A stretch of 64,000 bases of DNA, taken from assembly GCA_963576725.1 (NCBI GenBank), contig OY755238.1:30476145-30540144 (forward strand). The letters are read 5' to 3'. The notes beneath the pieces were generated by a model. The model worked only from the letters and a program-made list of their open reading frames with translations, was not told the DNA's origin and did no database searches. Of this stretch, positions 1 through 10,369 are shown in pieces. This stretch comes from Azorinus chamasolen. Its lineage: Eukaryota > Mollusca > Bivalvia > Cardiida > Solecurtidae. Positions within the stretch are counted from its first letter, which is position 1. The number at the start of each line of letters is the position of its first letter. A program made the translations under genes and the position numbers.

Positions 1-28
1 AATACTTTCAAGCCATTCTACAGAGCTA

Positions 29-196
29 CAGATACATGTACGGGTGCGTACCTAAATACTAAAATCGTCAATTCTTCACCCAAACCTATACTGTGACCAC
101 TCTTTAGGAGACGATTCTAAAGAATGGTCACAGTATAGGGTTTGATCGAGATATAAAGGAGTTATTCTTAAAATGGGTTAATTTACGCATCTTATT
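29..196. mobile_element. Family E hairpin MITE (E1)
   Basis: A GGTGCGTAC-type left end, a hairpin with arms CCTATACTGTGACCACTC and their complement around AGACGATTC, and a right end TTTACGCATCTTATTTGG. The left inner part of the stem is shortened. Other copies lie at 2178, 25249, 27209, 53389, 59992 and 63838. Confidence 0.7.
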
Positions 197-300
197 TGGA
201 ACTCTCTATTCTGTATGGAATGTAGGATGCTTTCTGTGTTGAGTTGTATGGGAGGAGTGTTCGAAAAGAACTCTTGTACAGGCAATCATCCTTGTAGGCA

Positions 301-567
301 CACTCCCTGACAATACTTCCAGAACCCCCATGCAATAAAATTTCTAAACGCAAGGTAACATTTTGAGAAGAACACTTCAGTCGTTAAAAATGAAATGGAT
401 GTGCTTGATCAAAGGACTGCAAAAGGAATGTCTTGTATATGGTTACTTGCAATAAAATCTTAGGCACAACATCCAAATGGTATGATACTTGGTCACTAGT
501 TTCCAAACCTTGAATAATTCAGAAGTCAGTAAACCTTACAGTAGGTCAGACATTGAATATATCATTG
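301..567. repeat. Dispersed repeat, copy 1 of a direct pair
   Basis: About 250 bp with the same word order as 1008-1660: CACTTCAGTCGTTAAAAAT, GACTGCAAAAGGAAT, CAACATCC.AATGGTATGATA and TTCAGAAGTCAGTAAACC. It ends CTTACAG-TA-GGTCAG, which corresponds to the site occupied by the TA-6 element in copy 2. Confidence 0.75.
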
Positions 568-790
568 TTAACCCTTTCCCTGTTGAATATTCATTCAAGT
601 CATAATGACATCATATGTATTGATTAGCAGAATTGTTATAATGGGATACGTACGTACATAGGGTGTTTTGATATTGGTAGAAACTAGAGTCAGATCTGTT
701 ATGATCAGGAGCTGTCTGATCAGGATCTACTCTGGTTGCTTATAAAGCAACCAGAGTAGATACTGATCAGACATCTCCTGTAGAATCCTA
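568..790. mobile_element. Family A MITE, rearranged copy
   Basis: Starts TTAACCCTTTCCCTGTTGAA like full-length A elements. The palindrome is rearranged: the inverted repeat TCTACTCTGGTTGCTT / AAGCAACCAGAGTAGA has the outer arm bases at the centre, followed by a second half arm. No clean right terminus is visible. Confidence 0.6.
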
Positions 791-1260
791 TGATCTTATT
801 CTACTTTCTTTGCGAAGGTTTGTATGAAAGAAAGGATTTAGCTTAAAGTTTGTCTGTTTTGCATCGATTATGAAATACATTCTTATAATCGTTTTAAGCC
901 ATTCTATATGGCGCGAATGATGCCTTTGGTGGCGAGTTATATTCGGAGAGGTGACTGGAGTGATCGGAAGACATTTTGTTCTAGCAAACAACATTTGTGC
1001 AGGGAACACTCACAAATACTTCAGGGACCATCTTGCAATAAAAAGTCTAAACGCAAAGTAATAGCCTGACAAAAACACTTCAGTCGTTAAAAATAAGATG
1101 GTTGTGCCCGACCAGTGGACTGCAAAAGGAATTTCTTGCATATGGTTGAAATTGTAATCATTGAATGTTATTTTCAGAAAAAAATAATTGGGCGCAACAT
1201 CCTAATGGTATGATATTTTTTTCAAACCTTTAATAATTCAGTGGTCTGTAAAACTTGCAG

Positions 1261-1634
1261 TACAGTGCTCCCTCTCTACAACGACACCCTTTGGGATACG
1301 AAGATTGTATGTGTTGTTAAGAGGGAGTTGTTATAGGGAGGGAAAATCAAACATAACTAGCTTGTTTGCAGATCCCCAGATAAGGCGTATTTCGAGAACT
1401 AAATTCGTTATGCCTTCATCAAACCCTATGTTGTGACCATTCTTTAGAATCGTCACTGTGTGACGATTCTAAAGAGTGGTCACAACATAGGGTTTGCAGG
1501 GTTTGATGGGGGCATAAAGAAAATACGATGGAAAAAGGTTGTTTCTGGAGCCTTGTTGTTTCGGAAACAGTGGCATGCGTTGTTGTAAGGAGGGAATCGT
1601 TATTGAGAGGGTCGTTGTAGGGAGGGAGCACTGT
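1261..1634. mobile_element. TA-6, pogo/Tigger-like MITE
   Basis: Ends TA-CAGTGCTCCCTCTCTACA and its inverted match TGTAGGGAGGGAGCACTG-TA, with a second subterminal repeat of the TTGT(T/A)GGGAGGG type. The flanking TA duplication is supported by the paralogous empty site near 552. A family E hairpin sits inside. No coding capacity. Confidence 0.8.
1417..1510. mobile_element. Family E hairpin inside TA-6 (E2)
   Basis: Near-perfect palindrome CATCAAACCCTATGTTGTGA to its complement, centred on GTCACTGTGTGAC. Only the hairpin core is present, without the GGTGCGTAC ends. It is either a nested insertion or the ancestral core of TA-6. Confidence 0.6.
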
Positions 1635-1660
1635 AGTTCAGAGTTTTGTGAATGCATCAT

Positions 1661-2177
1661 GTGTTACCATCATGAAAATTGTTAATTATATATGCTTCAA
1701 TACAAGTTGACATCACCTGTCATATGGGAAATTAAAGCATTTGCTGCATAGAGATGCTTCTTTCGAGATCGCGTATCATCACGCACATATTAATTAAATA
1801 TCACTGCACTAATTCACCAGATATGTCTGGCGAATGTTTTAACACTTGTGCTGCTATCCGAGACTTTGCCAACAACCTAGGTCCAGGTGAAAACTCGGGG
1901 TCTCATAAGGATCCAGACTGTTTTTAAATTCGGTCATTTTCTCAAACGCCTTATCGAATCAGAAGTACATGTAATCTAAATTTCGATGGATCAACATTTG
2001 AGCCGAGACTATGTTTATCAAAGAGTGACAAAGGTTAGTGCAACTGCAGATAGTCACGCAAGCGTTGCAAGAACAATGCGTATTGAAAAGTCTGCACGGC
2101 ATAGTTACACTATGCAATATGTTACTGTATATTTATGTAAGACTCTGATCATTATGAATAGATAGTGCAGGTCCATA
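1661..2177. other. Gene-free, nothing recognised
   Basis: No long ORF, tandem repeat or MITE terminus seen. Probably unique intergenic or intronic DNA. Confidence 0.5.
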
Positions 2178-2402
2178 TAAGATGCGTAAGTTGAAGCATT
2201 TTCAAAACTTGACTCCTTTGTTTCACCACCAAACCCAATGTTGTGACTACTATTTAGAATCGTCTCGAAGAGACGATTCTAAAGAGTGGTTACAACATTG
2301 AGGTTTGGTCACATCATAGGAGAGACGATATTCTAAAGAGTGGTCACCACATAGTGTTTGGTGAAAACATGTCGATTTTGTATCTGAGTACGCACGTTTA
2401 GT
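2178..2402. mobile_element. Family E MITE, reverse, with an extra arm (E3)
   Basis: Left end ATAAGATGCGTAA, right end GAGTACGCACG. The hairpin ACCAAACCCAATGTTGTGA...GGTTTGGTC is followed by a second right arm (AGACGATATTCTAAAGAGTG, then GTGTTTGGTG), giving three arms instead of two. Confidence 0.7.
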
Positions 2403-2430
2403 TGTTGCTCTGTTTAATTATAAATGTATT

Positions 2431-2566
2431 ATTATATTAATTTAATTCATATAGTATATATAAGAGTTATGGAAATGGGCTTCTTGATTACAAGAACGTT
2501 ATATTAATTTATTTCATATAGTATACATAAGAGTTATGGAAATGGGCTTCTTGATTACATAAACAT
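2431..2566. repeat. Tandem duplication, about 68-bp unit
   Basis: Two adjacent copies of a unit containing TATATTAATTTA, TTCATATAGTATA and ATGGAAATGGGCTTCTTGAT, differing at a few positions. Confidence 0.85.
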
Positions 2567-2794
2567 ATATTTTAGAAGTACATGTAATTATGAAAGAGTC
2601 TCTGTACATAATGGTTTATTTATATACCGGGTAAATGCATTTGTGTACCCAGGAGCATAGCTAGCGACATACACTTACTCAAGTGAATAACATAAATCTG
2701 AAAGGTGAAAACATTAGTATAGCCAAACTGGAACAAACATCGAAGGCTAAGGTGGTGGGAAAGGCGGCTTTGGCAGAGTTCTGTCTTGTCATAT

Positions 2795-2950
2795 AAGCTG
2801 ATATTGACGCCGTTGGTGCCTATGTAAAAGCCTCCTTTTGAAACCAATGGGATAATTAGATATAGGAGCAAATGCTCTATTTATCACATTGGTTTCAAAA
2901 ACTACATACACACTTCTAAATTGTCTCGAGGGAGCATGATCAATATAGTC
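2795..2950. mobile_element. Family B MITE, partial (B1)
   Basis: ATTGACGCC left flank, TTTTGAAACCAATG, a damaged left arm, then AGGAGCAAATGCTCTATTTA and CACATTGGTTTCAAAAACTA. The right half decays after the palindrome. Confidence 0.6.
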
Positions 2951-2992
2951 ACGGTGCGTACATTACATTTGGATTCAGCGACGCTCCTGGTA
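2950..2992. repeat. Relic shared in inverted form with 62722-62757
   Basis: CGGTGCGTACATTACATTTG and ATTCAGC.ACGCTCC reappear as the complement near 62740. Probably the end of a further dispersed element not otherwise resolved here. Confidence 0.5.
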
Positions 2993-2995
2993 ACG

Positions 2996-3206
2996 TTTTA
3001 ACCATTCCTCAATAGGCTATTTTTAGATCCAACCACCTTGAATAAATCTACCGTAAAGGAGTATTAACTAGAGAAAAGGAACATTTTAGAATTTTGTGGT
3101 TTGAAACCACTGTGACAAATAGGAACAAATGCTCTGTTTATCACAATGGTTTGAATTGGTGATTTTTACAGAGGCGTAGAAGGCGTATTTATGGAGGAAA
3201 CACATT
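2996..3206. mobile_element. Family B MITE (B2)
   Basis: TTTAACCATTCCTCAATAGG left end, the B long flank (GAATAAATCTACCG, GAGAAAAGGA), degenerate arms GAAACCACTGTGACAAATAG...ATTTATCACAATGG-like, and a short right flank ending TTTATGGAGGAAACAC. Confidence 0.7.
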
Positions 3207-3559
3207 TGATAGAATAAAAATGCTGGTGTGGCGTGTTTTCACTGAATTCTAATAGGTTACAATATGAACTTGACGTAAATACAAGAAACTAAACGATTTT
3301 AAACAAATACTTTACCACCGTTTTGCGATATAGAACTTGTCCCCAATCGCCAACGGCGGATGAGCTGAGTTAGTCATTGAGTGAGGACTCTTTTAAGATC
3401 GGTTGTATTGCGCCTATAGATTAGGATAGGGGATAATACCAATGCATTTGGCTAGTGTTAGAATATAAAGCCTACAGTGATCACTACCTTTGGTTATTCC
3501 TGTAACATATAAGTTAACATACATTTTCAAAGGCGTAAAAAGGCTGGAGTATCAAATAA
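3207..3559. other. Gene-free, nothing recognised
   Basis: AT-rich sequence without long ORFs or MITE ends. Confidence 0.4.
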
Positions 3560-4360
3560 TATATACATTGTACTGGACCTTTGACTTAAAACATTAACAA
3601 ATACCAAAACAGCGCCCCAAGTAACATAAACATCATTAAATAACACTTCGGATTCCCATGTAATATAAAAAGAAAGCAATATTTCAATTAACGGAAACCT
3701 CCTCAAAATATGCGTCTGGTCCTTCAATAATACAAGTTAACAAAGTAACGCATCAAGTAACAGAAACATTTCCAAATAATAATAATAACGGGTCTCGTGT
3801 AACAGAAACGGTGAATTTCCTAAATAACAACTCAGACTCTCATTACATAGAAACATCCCCAAATAACAATTCGATACCTCAAGTAACAGACGCATCCTCA
3901 AATAATAATTCAGACCCTAATGTAACAGAAACATACTACAATACCAATTTAGGCTGTCATGTAATAGCAACATCACCCAAACATAACGTGATACCCCGAG
4001 TAACAGAAACATCCTCAAAACATAATTCAGACTCTCGTGTAACAGAAACATACCTAAATACCAACTCAGGCTCTCGTGTAATATAAACATCCCCAAATAT
4101 ATTTGGTAAGAGAAACGCCCTAACACAATAATTCAGGCTGTCGTATAACAGAAACATTCCTAAATAATAATTTAGGGTCTTGTGTAATATAACAATCCTT
4201 ACATAACAAAGCAATACTTCAAGAAACAGAAACATCCTCAAATGATAATCAAGGGTTTCACACAACAGGAACATTTCTAAGTAACAACACATGCACTCGT
4301 GTAACAGAACTATCCCCAAATAATATGTCAGACTATCATGTAAACAAAACTATTGCCAAA
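3560..4360 (+). repeat. Degenerate 37-40 bp tandem repeat
   Basis: About 20 diverged units of the pattern AATAACAATTCAGACTCTCG then TGTAACAGAAACATCCCC. A unit near 39 bp keeps a 91-residue plus frame open at 3811-4086 (13-residue period NNNSDSRVTETSP). Only part of the array is open and neighbouring units carry stops. I read it as a decaying satellite and not as an exon. Confidence 0.65.
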
Positions 4361-4599
4361 TATTTATTAAGGTATCAAAGTAGTAGACGCGTCTCAAAAT
4401 AAGAAATCAAAACCTCACATACGGCACTGTTGGGAAAGGCTAAAATAAATTCCTTACCCCAGAGCTTTAAAAAATTGTACAAATATTCGCTCAATTGTCA
4501 TTGTAACAGATTGCATGTCTATATTCATTTTTGCCGCAAGAAGTTATACTGAAACAATTAGTTTCACATTAATCCTTATCGTGTTGAAAAATTATGTCT

Positions 4600-4787
4600 G
4601 TCAAAACTGTAATCTGTTTCAAATACACTCCCTTACATCTGAGTCGTACAACAGTTTAGAAACCATTGACTGGGTTTCAAACAGCTTGGATCCAGATGAG
4701 ACGCCGATTTACTCGGCGTCTCATCTGGATCCAAGCTGTTTGCAAATGCGGTTGAGGACGCGCTTAGCATGATAAGGGTTACAGATC
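4600..4787. mobile_element. Family C' MITE
   Basis: Perfect palindrome at about 4676-4743 (CAAACAGCTTGGATCCAGAT, centre GCCGATTTACTCGGC) with the C' right flank TGCAAATGCGGTTGAGGACG ending ATAAGGGTTA. The left edge is uncertain. Confidence 0.7.
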
Positions 4788-4915
4788 AATCTTCTGACGT
4801 AATAGAAAGTAAGGCAGACACACTTGCAAATCGTGCGACACACGTGGGAAATTATTTAACCATTACTCCGGTGTCAAACAATGATATCTGCTTGTCACGG
4901 ATAACTAGATTAGGG

Positions 4916-5146
4916 TTAACCCATTCCCTCATATCAATTGACGCCTTTTGACGCCTGTGTAAAAGTCACGTTTTAAAACCAATTTGATAAATAGAGCATT
5001 TGCTCCATGAGCAAATGCTCTATTTATCACATTGGTTTCAAAACTAAACAATTCATATTTTTTCCTTGTTTTTATTAAATACTCCTTTTCAGTATGTTTA
5101 TTCAGAGAGGTTGGGTCTAAATATAGCTTATGATGTAATGGGTTAA
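4916..5146. mobile_element. Family B MITE, complete (B3)
   Basis: TTAACCCATTCCCTCATA to GATGTAATGGGTTAA, with TTAA at both ends. Short flank (GACGCCTTTTGACGCC) on the left, palindrome ATAAATAGAGCATTTGCTCC, long flank on the right. Confidence 0.85.
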
Positions 5147-5869
5147 GCTCGTCAACAATGATGTCAGTTTAGCCCAGGTCGGTTAGTTTAAACATTGTCT
5201 AGGTACACCAGGCACCCCACAAATAGTTCTGATCTTGGTGTTTGTTATTGTTGTTTGAATATGATTCAATGTAGTTTTTATATGTAACATATTGTTTAAA
5301 GTCATACTATAGCTCAAAATCGCAACATTTCGCACATTGTAAGAAGGTTGACGTGTCTATATATAAATGTTTAACTCTTAAAAAATAATCCTCATGCAGA
5401 AATACGAGTAAACCCAAAATTGGAAAAATTTAACAAGTAGTTTATGGTGTAACTTGCTCAGATAACCCAGGGTTTGTTCACATTTTCACCGTGGCCGAAC
5501 TTTTTCCGACAATTTTTCAGTTAGACTCAGCATAAATAAAAAAAACCTCATTATAATATATGACGCCAATAGAGAATGCTCGATTCAAGTCAACATGTAA
5601 GCCACAGCTCCATAATGTTATGACAGCAGGATAATACGTTCATTAGCTGATTACTAACGACAGATTAGTTAAAATTGTGTTATTAATACGTTTTCAGTGG
5701 GTATTTGTATCAGGCATAGTACATTTTACAAACTACGCGATATTATTATGATTTTGAGCGATATCATAACTTCAAGCAAAATTTCGCCGACACAAAAGCA
5801 TCCCCTGGCTGATTTTAGAAAAGCAATCATGATTACAAGAAGCTTTGTATATAAATAGTCATACTACAT
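5147..5869. other. Gene-free, nothing recognised
   Basis: No MITE ends, ORFs or tandem structure seen. Confidence 0.4.
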
Positions 5870-5970
5870 TGTATGAGTATCGCACATCAGTGTGTGTATG
5901 AGTATCGTACTATGGTGTAGGAGTGTCATACTACAGTGTATGCGTATGGCAATACAGTGTATGAGTTTTG
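5870..5970 (+). repeat. Diverged 22-bp repeat block 1
   Basis: Four or five diverged units of TGTATGAGTATCGTACTA(C/T)(A/G)G. Same unit as the larger array from 6336. Confidence 0.7.
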
Positions 5971-5984
5971 CACAACAGTTTTAT

Positions 5985-6336
5985 GAGTCTGCAATTTTCT
6001 CCTTTTGCATTTCTACTTTTGCATTCGAAGGATCACCCATTTTCAGAATATATGTACTTCACAACAGCAGGTGATAAGTGCTTGTGTGGCGGCTGTATAA
6101 AGTCGCCCCGTACTTCATTCTCAGTGTTGTTATATGTTATGGTCCTTCGCGATCATTAGTTTTGATGTTAATCGTTTTGAAAATTGAATACTGCTTAAGC
6201 CGGTGCTAGGGGGCATGAGTAGTGTTGCACTTTTAATTACTACTCATGAACAGACTCAATAAAACCGAGTCTGCAATTTTCTCTTTTTGCATTTCTACTT
6301 TTGCTTTCGAAGGATCACCCATTTTCAGAATATTTG
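5985..6336 (+). repeat. Direct duplication of a 70-bp segment
   Basis: 5985-6052 and 6268-6335 both read GAGTCTGCAATTTTCTC...TTTGCATTTCTACTTTTGC...TTCGAAGGATCACCCATTTT. The copies are near-identical and bracket 215 bp of other sequence. Each adjoins a block of the 22-bp repeat. Confidence 0.85.
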
Positions 6337-6677
6337 TATGAGTATCGTACTATAGTTGTATGAGTACCGTACTATAGTTGTATGAGTATCGTACTATAGT
6401 TGTATGAGAACCGTATCGTATTATAGTTGTATGAGTATCGTACTATAGTACTTTTTGTATGAGTATCGTACTGTAGCTTTATGAATATAGTACTATAGCT
6501 GTATGAGTATCGTACAAATGTACTATAGTTGTATGTGTATCGTACTATAGTTGTATAAGTATCGTACTATAGTTGTGTGAGTTTCGTACTTTTTTTGTAT
6601 GAGTATCGTACTGTAGCTTTATGAGTATCGTACTATAGTTGTATGAGTATCATTCTATAGTCGTATATGTATCGTAT
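6336..6677 (+). repeat. 22-bp tandem repeat block 2
   Basis: About 15 units of GTATGAGTATCGTACTATAG plus TT, with point changes and short internal deletions. Confidence 0.85.
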
Positions 6678-6794
6678 TTACAAGAAACTGTTATTATCGG
6701 ATATTCATCCCACTTACACGTATCTAACCTCTCTCTCTTTACAGATCAGTTCCTTGTATAAATGACTCAATCCAGATATCATAAGTTTTTAATG

Positions 6795-7005
6795 GTACAT
6801 GTAGCATTTATCCTACTGGATGAGGATGAGTGATTGCCTATACAAACAGTATGGGTCCAGATGAAGCACCGAGGATCCAAACTGTTCGACAGTATCATTG
6901 CATTTTGGTAGAAAAAACTGGTTATAGCTGAAAATGTTAAAATGTAGAGGGTGGTTACTGATTGGTGTAGGATTAAGTGGCTCGGCAGGATAAGGTTACA
7001 ATCAT
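6795..7005. mobile_element. Family C'' relic
   Basis: ACAAACAGTATGGGTCCAGA, AAGCACCGAG and GGATCCAAACTGTT mark a shortened C palindrome. The right flank ends GGCAGGATAAGGTTA. Confidence 0.45.
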
Positions 7006-7409
7006 ACGACCATTCCTTACTTTAGATTTTTTCATGCAACCACTATTTACAAAATAAAGCTTAGTCATTAAGATCAAACATTTTATTGATCGAATAACAT
7101 TTCACATAATTGAGACTAACATTATGCAGACTGTCACTGGTCTTTTAAACTCCTTTCATGGGATGATTGATGTCCCGCGTTAACATTTATAGCAATTATA
7201 GACTATTTCCGTAGCAAAACACACAGCATAGGCTTGGTCTACTCTGTTTGGTCATACCTTTCTCATTGTAATGCAGACTTGAATGGAAACAAATACAATA
7301 GACTACGATTACAGTTGATACGTCATAAATAAATTCAATAATTTGGATTTTATGAACCTAAAAAGCAGATGGTTGCCTGATGCAGAACGCAAGTAAAACA
7401 TATTATGTA

Positions 7410-7629
7410 ACTCTTACAGTGCGGGGCACGAGTCACTATGTCATTGTAAATAGTATAGACCCAGATGCAAGGGCTCCTAGAGATGCCCTCCCATCAGGGA
7501 CTGTACTGCTTGTCATGTTACACTCTCCTTTAGAAATATCCCTAATTTTTACACCATAAGCTTGACCTGTTTGAAATTTGGAATAGTCCATTTGAAAGGC
7601 GTTGGCGTTGTAAGGGTTAGCCATTCTGG
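7410..7629. mobile_element. Family I MITE (I1)
   Basis: CTTACAGTGCGGGGCACGAG short flank, arms around GGGCTCCTAGAGATGCCC, long flank GTCATGTTACACTCTCC...GACCTGTTTGAAATTTGGAA, ending GTTGTAAGGGTTAG. A C' fragment (GTAAACAGTGCGGATCC) follows to about 7705. Confidence 0.7.
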
Positions 7630-7710
7630 TGATAAGGGTGACCTGCCTGACCTTTGTAAACAGTGCGGATCCAAATGAAACGCCGAGTTGCATATTTATG
7701 TGACAAACGG

Positions 7711-7918
7711 TACAGTAAAACCTCTCTATTACGGCCACTAAATTGGAATAATTAGTTGGTATATTAGGGCAGGTGGCTGCTTAAAGCAATGTGAAAGTAA
7801 AACAGAACGCTCCTATAGGAGCGTTCTGTTTTACTTTCACCTTGCTTTAAGCAGCCACCTGCCTTTAACACAAATACTTGATGTAAATTAGTGGCCGTTA
7901 TAGAGAGGTTTTACTGTA
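7711..7918. mobile_element. TA-2 MITE, complete
   Basis: TA-CAGTAAAACCTCTCTATT to AGAGAGGTTTTACTG-TA. Nested perfect stem CAGGTGGCTGCTTAAAGCA with centre ACGCTCCTATAGGAGCGT. Further copies at 36175, 44536 and 54166. Confidence 0.9.
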
Positions 7919-8000
7919 CTATTCGGAGCTGAAATCCAACCATTTGCTTGGTTCTTGTGGCAAGGGGTACTATGTTGCCATCAGAACAGTTGCATATCCA

Positions 8001-8249
8001 CTTAACATTTTAATCCATGAATATTCATATAAGAAATAATGACACCATGGACATTAATTATAATCATGCTTATAATAGCACATGGACACAGACGGATTGG
8101 CTTTAACAAGAACTGTAAAATCATATCTATATAATAACATAAGCAAACAGAGCAGACCCTGATCAGACGACTCCTATAGGAGCCGTCTGATCTGGGTCTA
8201 CTCTGTTTGCACAGACGTGGAACAGCGTATTTACGGAGTAAAGGGTTAA
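8001..8249. mobile_element. Family A MITE, near complete
   Basis: Long flank on the left (CATGAATATTCATATAAGAA), palindrome GCAAACAGAGCAGACCCTGA with centre GACTCCTATAGGAGCC, and a short right flank ending GAGTAAAGGGTTAA. The left TTAA is degraded. Confidence 0.8.
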
Positions 8250-8317
8250 GTTTAATATAATTATTTCCGTCTTCAACATGCGTCGTTTGCTTCAATTTTC
8301 ATTTTCTTATTCTTGTT

Positions 8318-8568
8318 TTAACCCTTCTCTTGCTGAATTTTAAAATACATTTCTCCTTCTTTACCCATGCCCTGTTGTATAATTACATTATATCTTCACT
8401 GTGTACAAGTATTTCGCTATGCAATCACTGTTGTGGAGTGCACTGGTTGAACAATCAACTTGTAAATAGTGCAGACCCTGATGAGACAGCTCCTGCAGGA
8501 GCTGTCTCATCAGGGTCTTCACTATTTACAGGTAGGCATATTGACGCGAATAGCAAGCGAAGGGTTAA
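8318..8568. mobile_element. Family F MITE, complete (F1)
   Basis: TTAACCCTTCTCTTGCTG to ATAGCAAGCGAAGGGTTAA, 251 bp with TTAA at both ends. Palindrome TGTAAATAGTGCAGACCC with centre CAGCTCCTGCAGGAGCTG. In this copy the arms have no mismatch. Confidence 0.9.
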
Positions 8569-8835
8569 AACAAATAAAACACAATGACCAACAGTATGGC
8601 TCCTAAAATAAGACGTCACAATACTTTGTTTCTCATGTGGATCTAAACTGTTTACAAAAGAAATTTGTATAGATGTCAAACATATTTAAGTCCCGCACCC
8701 GTGACAACGTAGGAAGGTCTGAAGGAAGGCCGCGCCTTAGTAATTTGTTTCCTGTAATGGAAATTAATATCACATGGGATTACCATTTGGAAATTGCACA
8801 GCATCAAGAGAATAACTTATAACTTTGTATTGTGT

Positions 8836-9053
8836 TTAACCATTTCCTTCATATAAACACATTTCCATACATTTGCAAACAGAGTAAACCCAGATCAGGC
8901 AACTTCTACAGTATAGATATGTTTCTTTAGTTTCTAAAATGGCTACAATGTTACACTTTCCTTATTTCGTCATAACTATTGTGTTCATGAATATTCAGTA
9001 GGTGTTTAAAATTGGGCTAAATAGAATATAGAACCGAACAATGGTTAATAGTG
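8836..9053. mobile_element. Family A MITE with half a palindrome
   Basis: TAACCATTTCCTTCATATAA, CAAACAGAGTAAACCCAGAT, then straight into the long flank (ATATGTTTCTTTAGTTTCTA), ending GAACAATGGTTAA. One arm of the hairpin is deleted. Confidence 0.7.
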
Positions 9054-9072
9054 TGAGGTAAGAGAAAGTCTA

Positions 9073-9590
9073 GTCAAGTGGGTGGAATTATTTTGTTACC
9101 AAATGAACATCAGTGTATAATTGTTTGTGCGGGGGCACTTTAACCCATTGCTTCCCAGTGTTTCCTAACCATTTCCTCCATAAATACGCCTTTCTATGCC
9201 TATTTAAAAGTCACTTTATGAAACCATCGTGATAAATAGAGCATTTGCTCCATAGGAGCAAATGTTCTATTTATCACAATGGTTTCAAAACTACCCAATT
9301 CTAAAAAAAATCTTTTCTCTAGTTAATGCTCCTTTTTGGTAGATTTATTCAAAGATGTAGGATCTAAAAGTAGCCTATGAGGTAATTGGTGAAAAGGGAC
9401 ATATGCAAACAATGTAGACCCCAGATCAAAGGGCTCCTGGAAGAGAACCAGGGTCTACACTGTTTGCTGAACACTCGATTTTAATTTCTTTTACCAGCCA
9501 ATATTTTGTTACTGGGCTCCCTCAACATGAAAAATGGATGGATTCCAACATAAGATATGGATGGGTATTTGTTAATATTGTTAGGTAAGT
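9073..9590. mobile_element. Family K element interrupted by B4
   Basis: Shares AATGAACA..AGTGTATAAT, TTGTTTGT.CG.GGGCA, CCCAGTGTTTC and ATGAAAAATGGATGGATTCC with 10370-10850. A complete B element splits it. Its hairpin (CAAACAATGTAGACCCCAGA...AGGGTCTACACTGTTTGC) is shortened. Confidence 0.6.
9166..9394. mobile_element. Family B MITE nested in K (B4)
   Basis: TAACCATTTCCTCCATAAAT to CCTATGAGGTAATTGGTGAA. Perfect stem AATAGAGCATTTGCTCC around TATAGG. K sequence continues on both sides, so it is younger than its host. Confidence 0.8.
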
Positions 9591-9704
9591 ACAGGTAAAC
9601 CAAGCTATATTGAGACTTGTTGTTATTTTGTTGTTTACATAACAGTACACAAATATAGGACCAGCCAACATAATTTAGTAAGCCGCCACATATCATGCAC
9701 ATGT

Positions 9705-9775
9705 ACTGGGCTTTGGTCTAATGGATATGTACTCGGTCTTGCAAACTGAGGTTCGAATCCCAAGCTATGCAGTTT
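9705..9775 (+). repeat. Degenerate tRNA-like sequence
   Basis: An A-box-like TGGTCTAATGG and a B-box-like GGTTCGAATCC about 36 bases apart, with GTCTTGCAAAC between them as a possible anticodon loop. The acceptor and T stems do not pair and the spacing is too short for a functional tRNA, so I call a pseudogene or SINE head. Confidence 0.35.
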
Positions 9776-10106
9776 GCTTTTTTAAAGAAAACTGATTTGC
9801 TATTTGCAATCATCTTTTTTATTCTATTTCAATTATATGTTAATATTTTTTTTTATTAATTATTATATTTTATATTCATTTTTGTTTTGTATGAACAGTA
9901 TTTTGATAAAAAAAAATATTTGCCACTGGTCATAATAGAACTCGAGACCCGATGCATGCAAGCCCAAATACATATCCATTGCACCAAGACAACTATGCTG
10001 AAGAGATGCGGCTTGCCAAGTGATTTAAAAATAAAGAAGCACCGTAGTCACTTTGTTTTGTTTACACTAGAGTAGGTCATGTTTTGTTCCAAAATAAGTT
10101 GGTCTA
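9776..10106. other. AT-rich gene-free stretch
   Basis: T-rich and A-rich runs with a 62-residue spurious frame. Nothing recognised. Confidence 0.4.
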
Positions 10107-10356
10107 TTATCGGTAAGGTTTGAACTGGCACTCATCACTTTCCGCCAACTTTCGTCGATGGAAAATCGTGATAGTGACGCATGTTTCACGTATATTGTCG
10201 ATAAGGTTTAGCCTGGCACTGCATGAATATTCCGCCTTTTTCCGTAAGCTGTTTTATCCTTCCGAACACACACGTGAAACATGCGTCACTATCACGATTT
10301 TTCATCGACGTAAGTCGGCGGAAAGTGATGAGTGCCAGTCCAAACCTTACCGATAA
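10107..10356. mobile_element. Long-TIR MITE, about 250 bp, TA flanked
   Basis: TTATCGGTAAGGTTTGAACT to its inverted match, with about 85 bp per arm including TGACGCATGTTTCACGT. TA lies just outside each end. A second copy of the terminal motif (GTCGATAAGGTTTAGCCTGG) lies inside, so it looks like a partly duplicated element. Confidence 0.75.
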
Positions 10357-10369
10357 TACGTCAAATTCA

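Larger units (their letters stand above)
1008..1660. repeat. Dispersed repeat, copy 2, interrupted by TA-6
   Basis: Parallels 301-567 up to CTTGCAG-TA, is broken by the TA-6 MITE at 1261-1634, then resumes TA-GTTCAGAG like copy 1's TA-GGTCAGAC. The pair gives a paralogous empty site. Confidence 0.75.

Noticed and set aside
3811..4086. NNNSDS/RVTET repeat protein
   Set aside because: Degenerate tandem DNA repeat with stops in adjacent units; no start context or splice signals seen.
6336..6677. Operator array or origin iterons
   Set aside because: Diverged 22-bp satellite with a second block upstream; nothing indicates regulation.
8330..8520. Perfect hairpins as bacterial terminators or attenuators
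   Set aside because: Hairpins are 60-70 bp, lie inside TTAA-bounded elements, lack U-tracts and are in a eukaryotic context.
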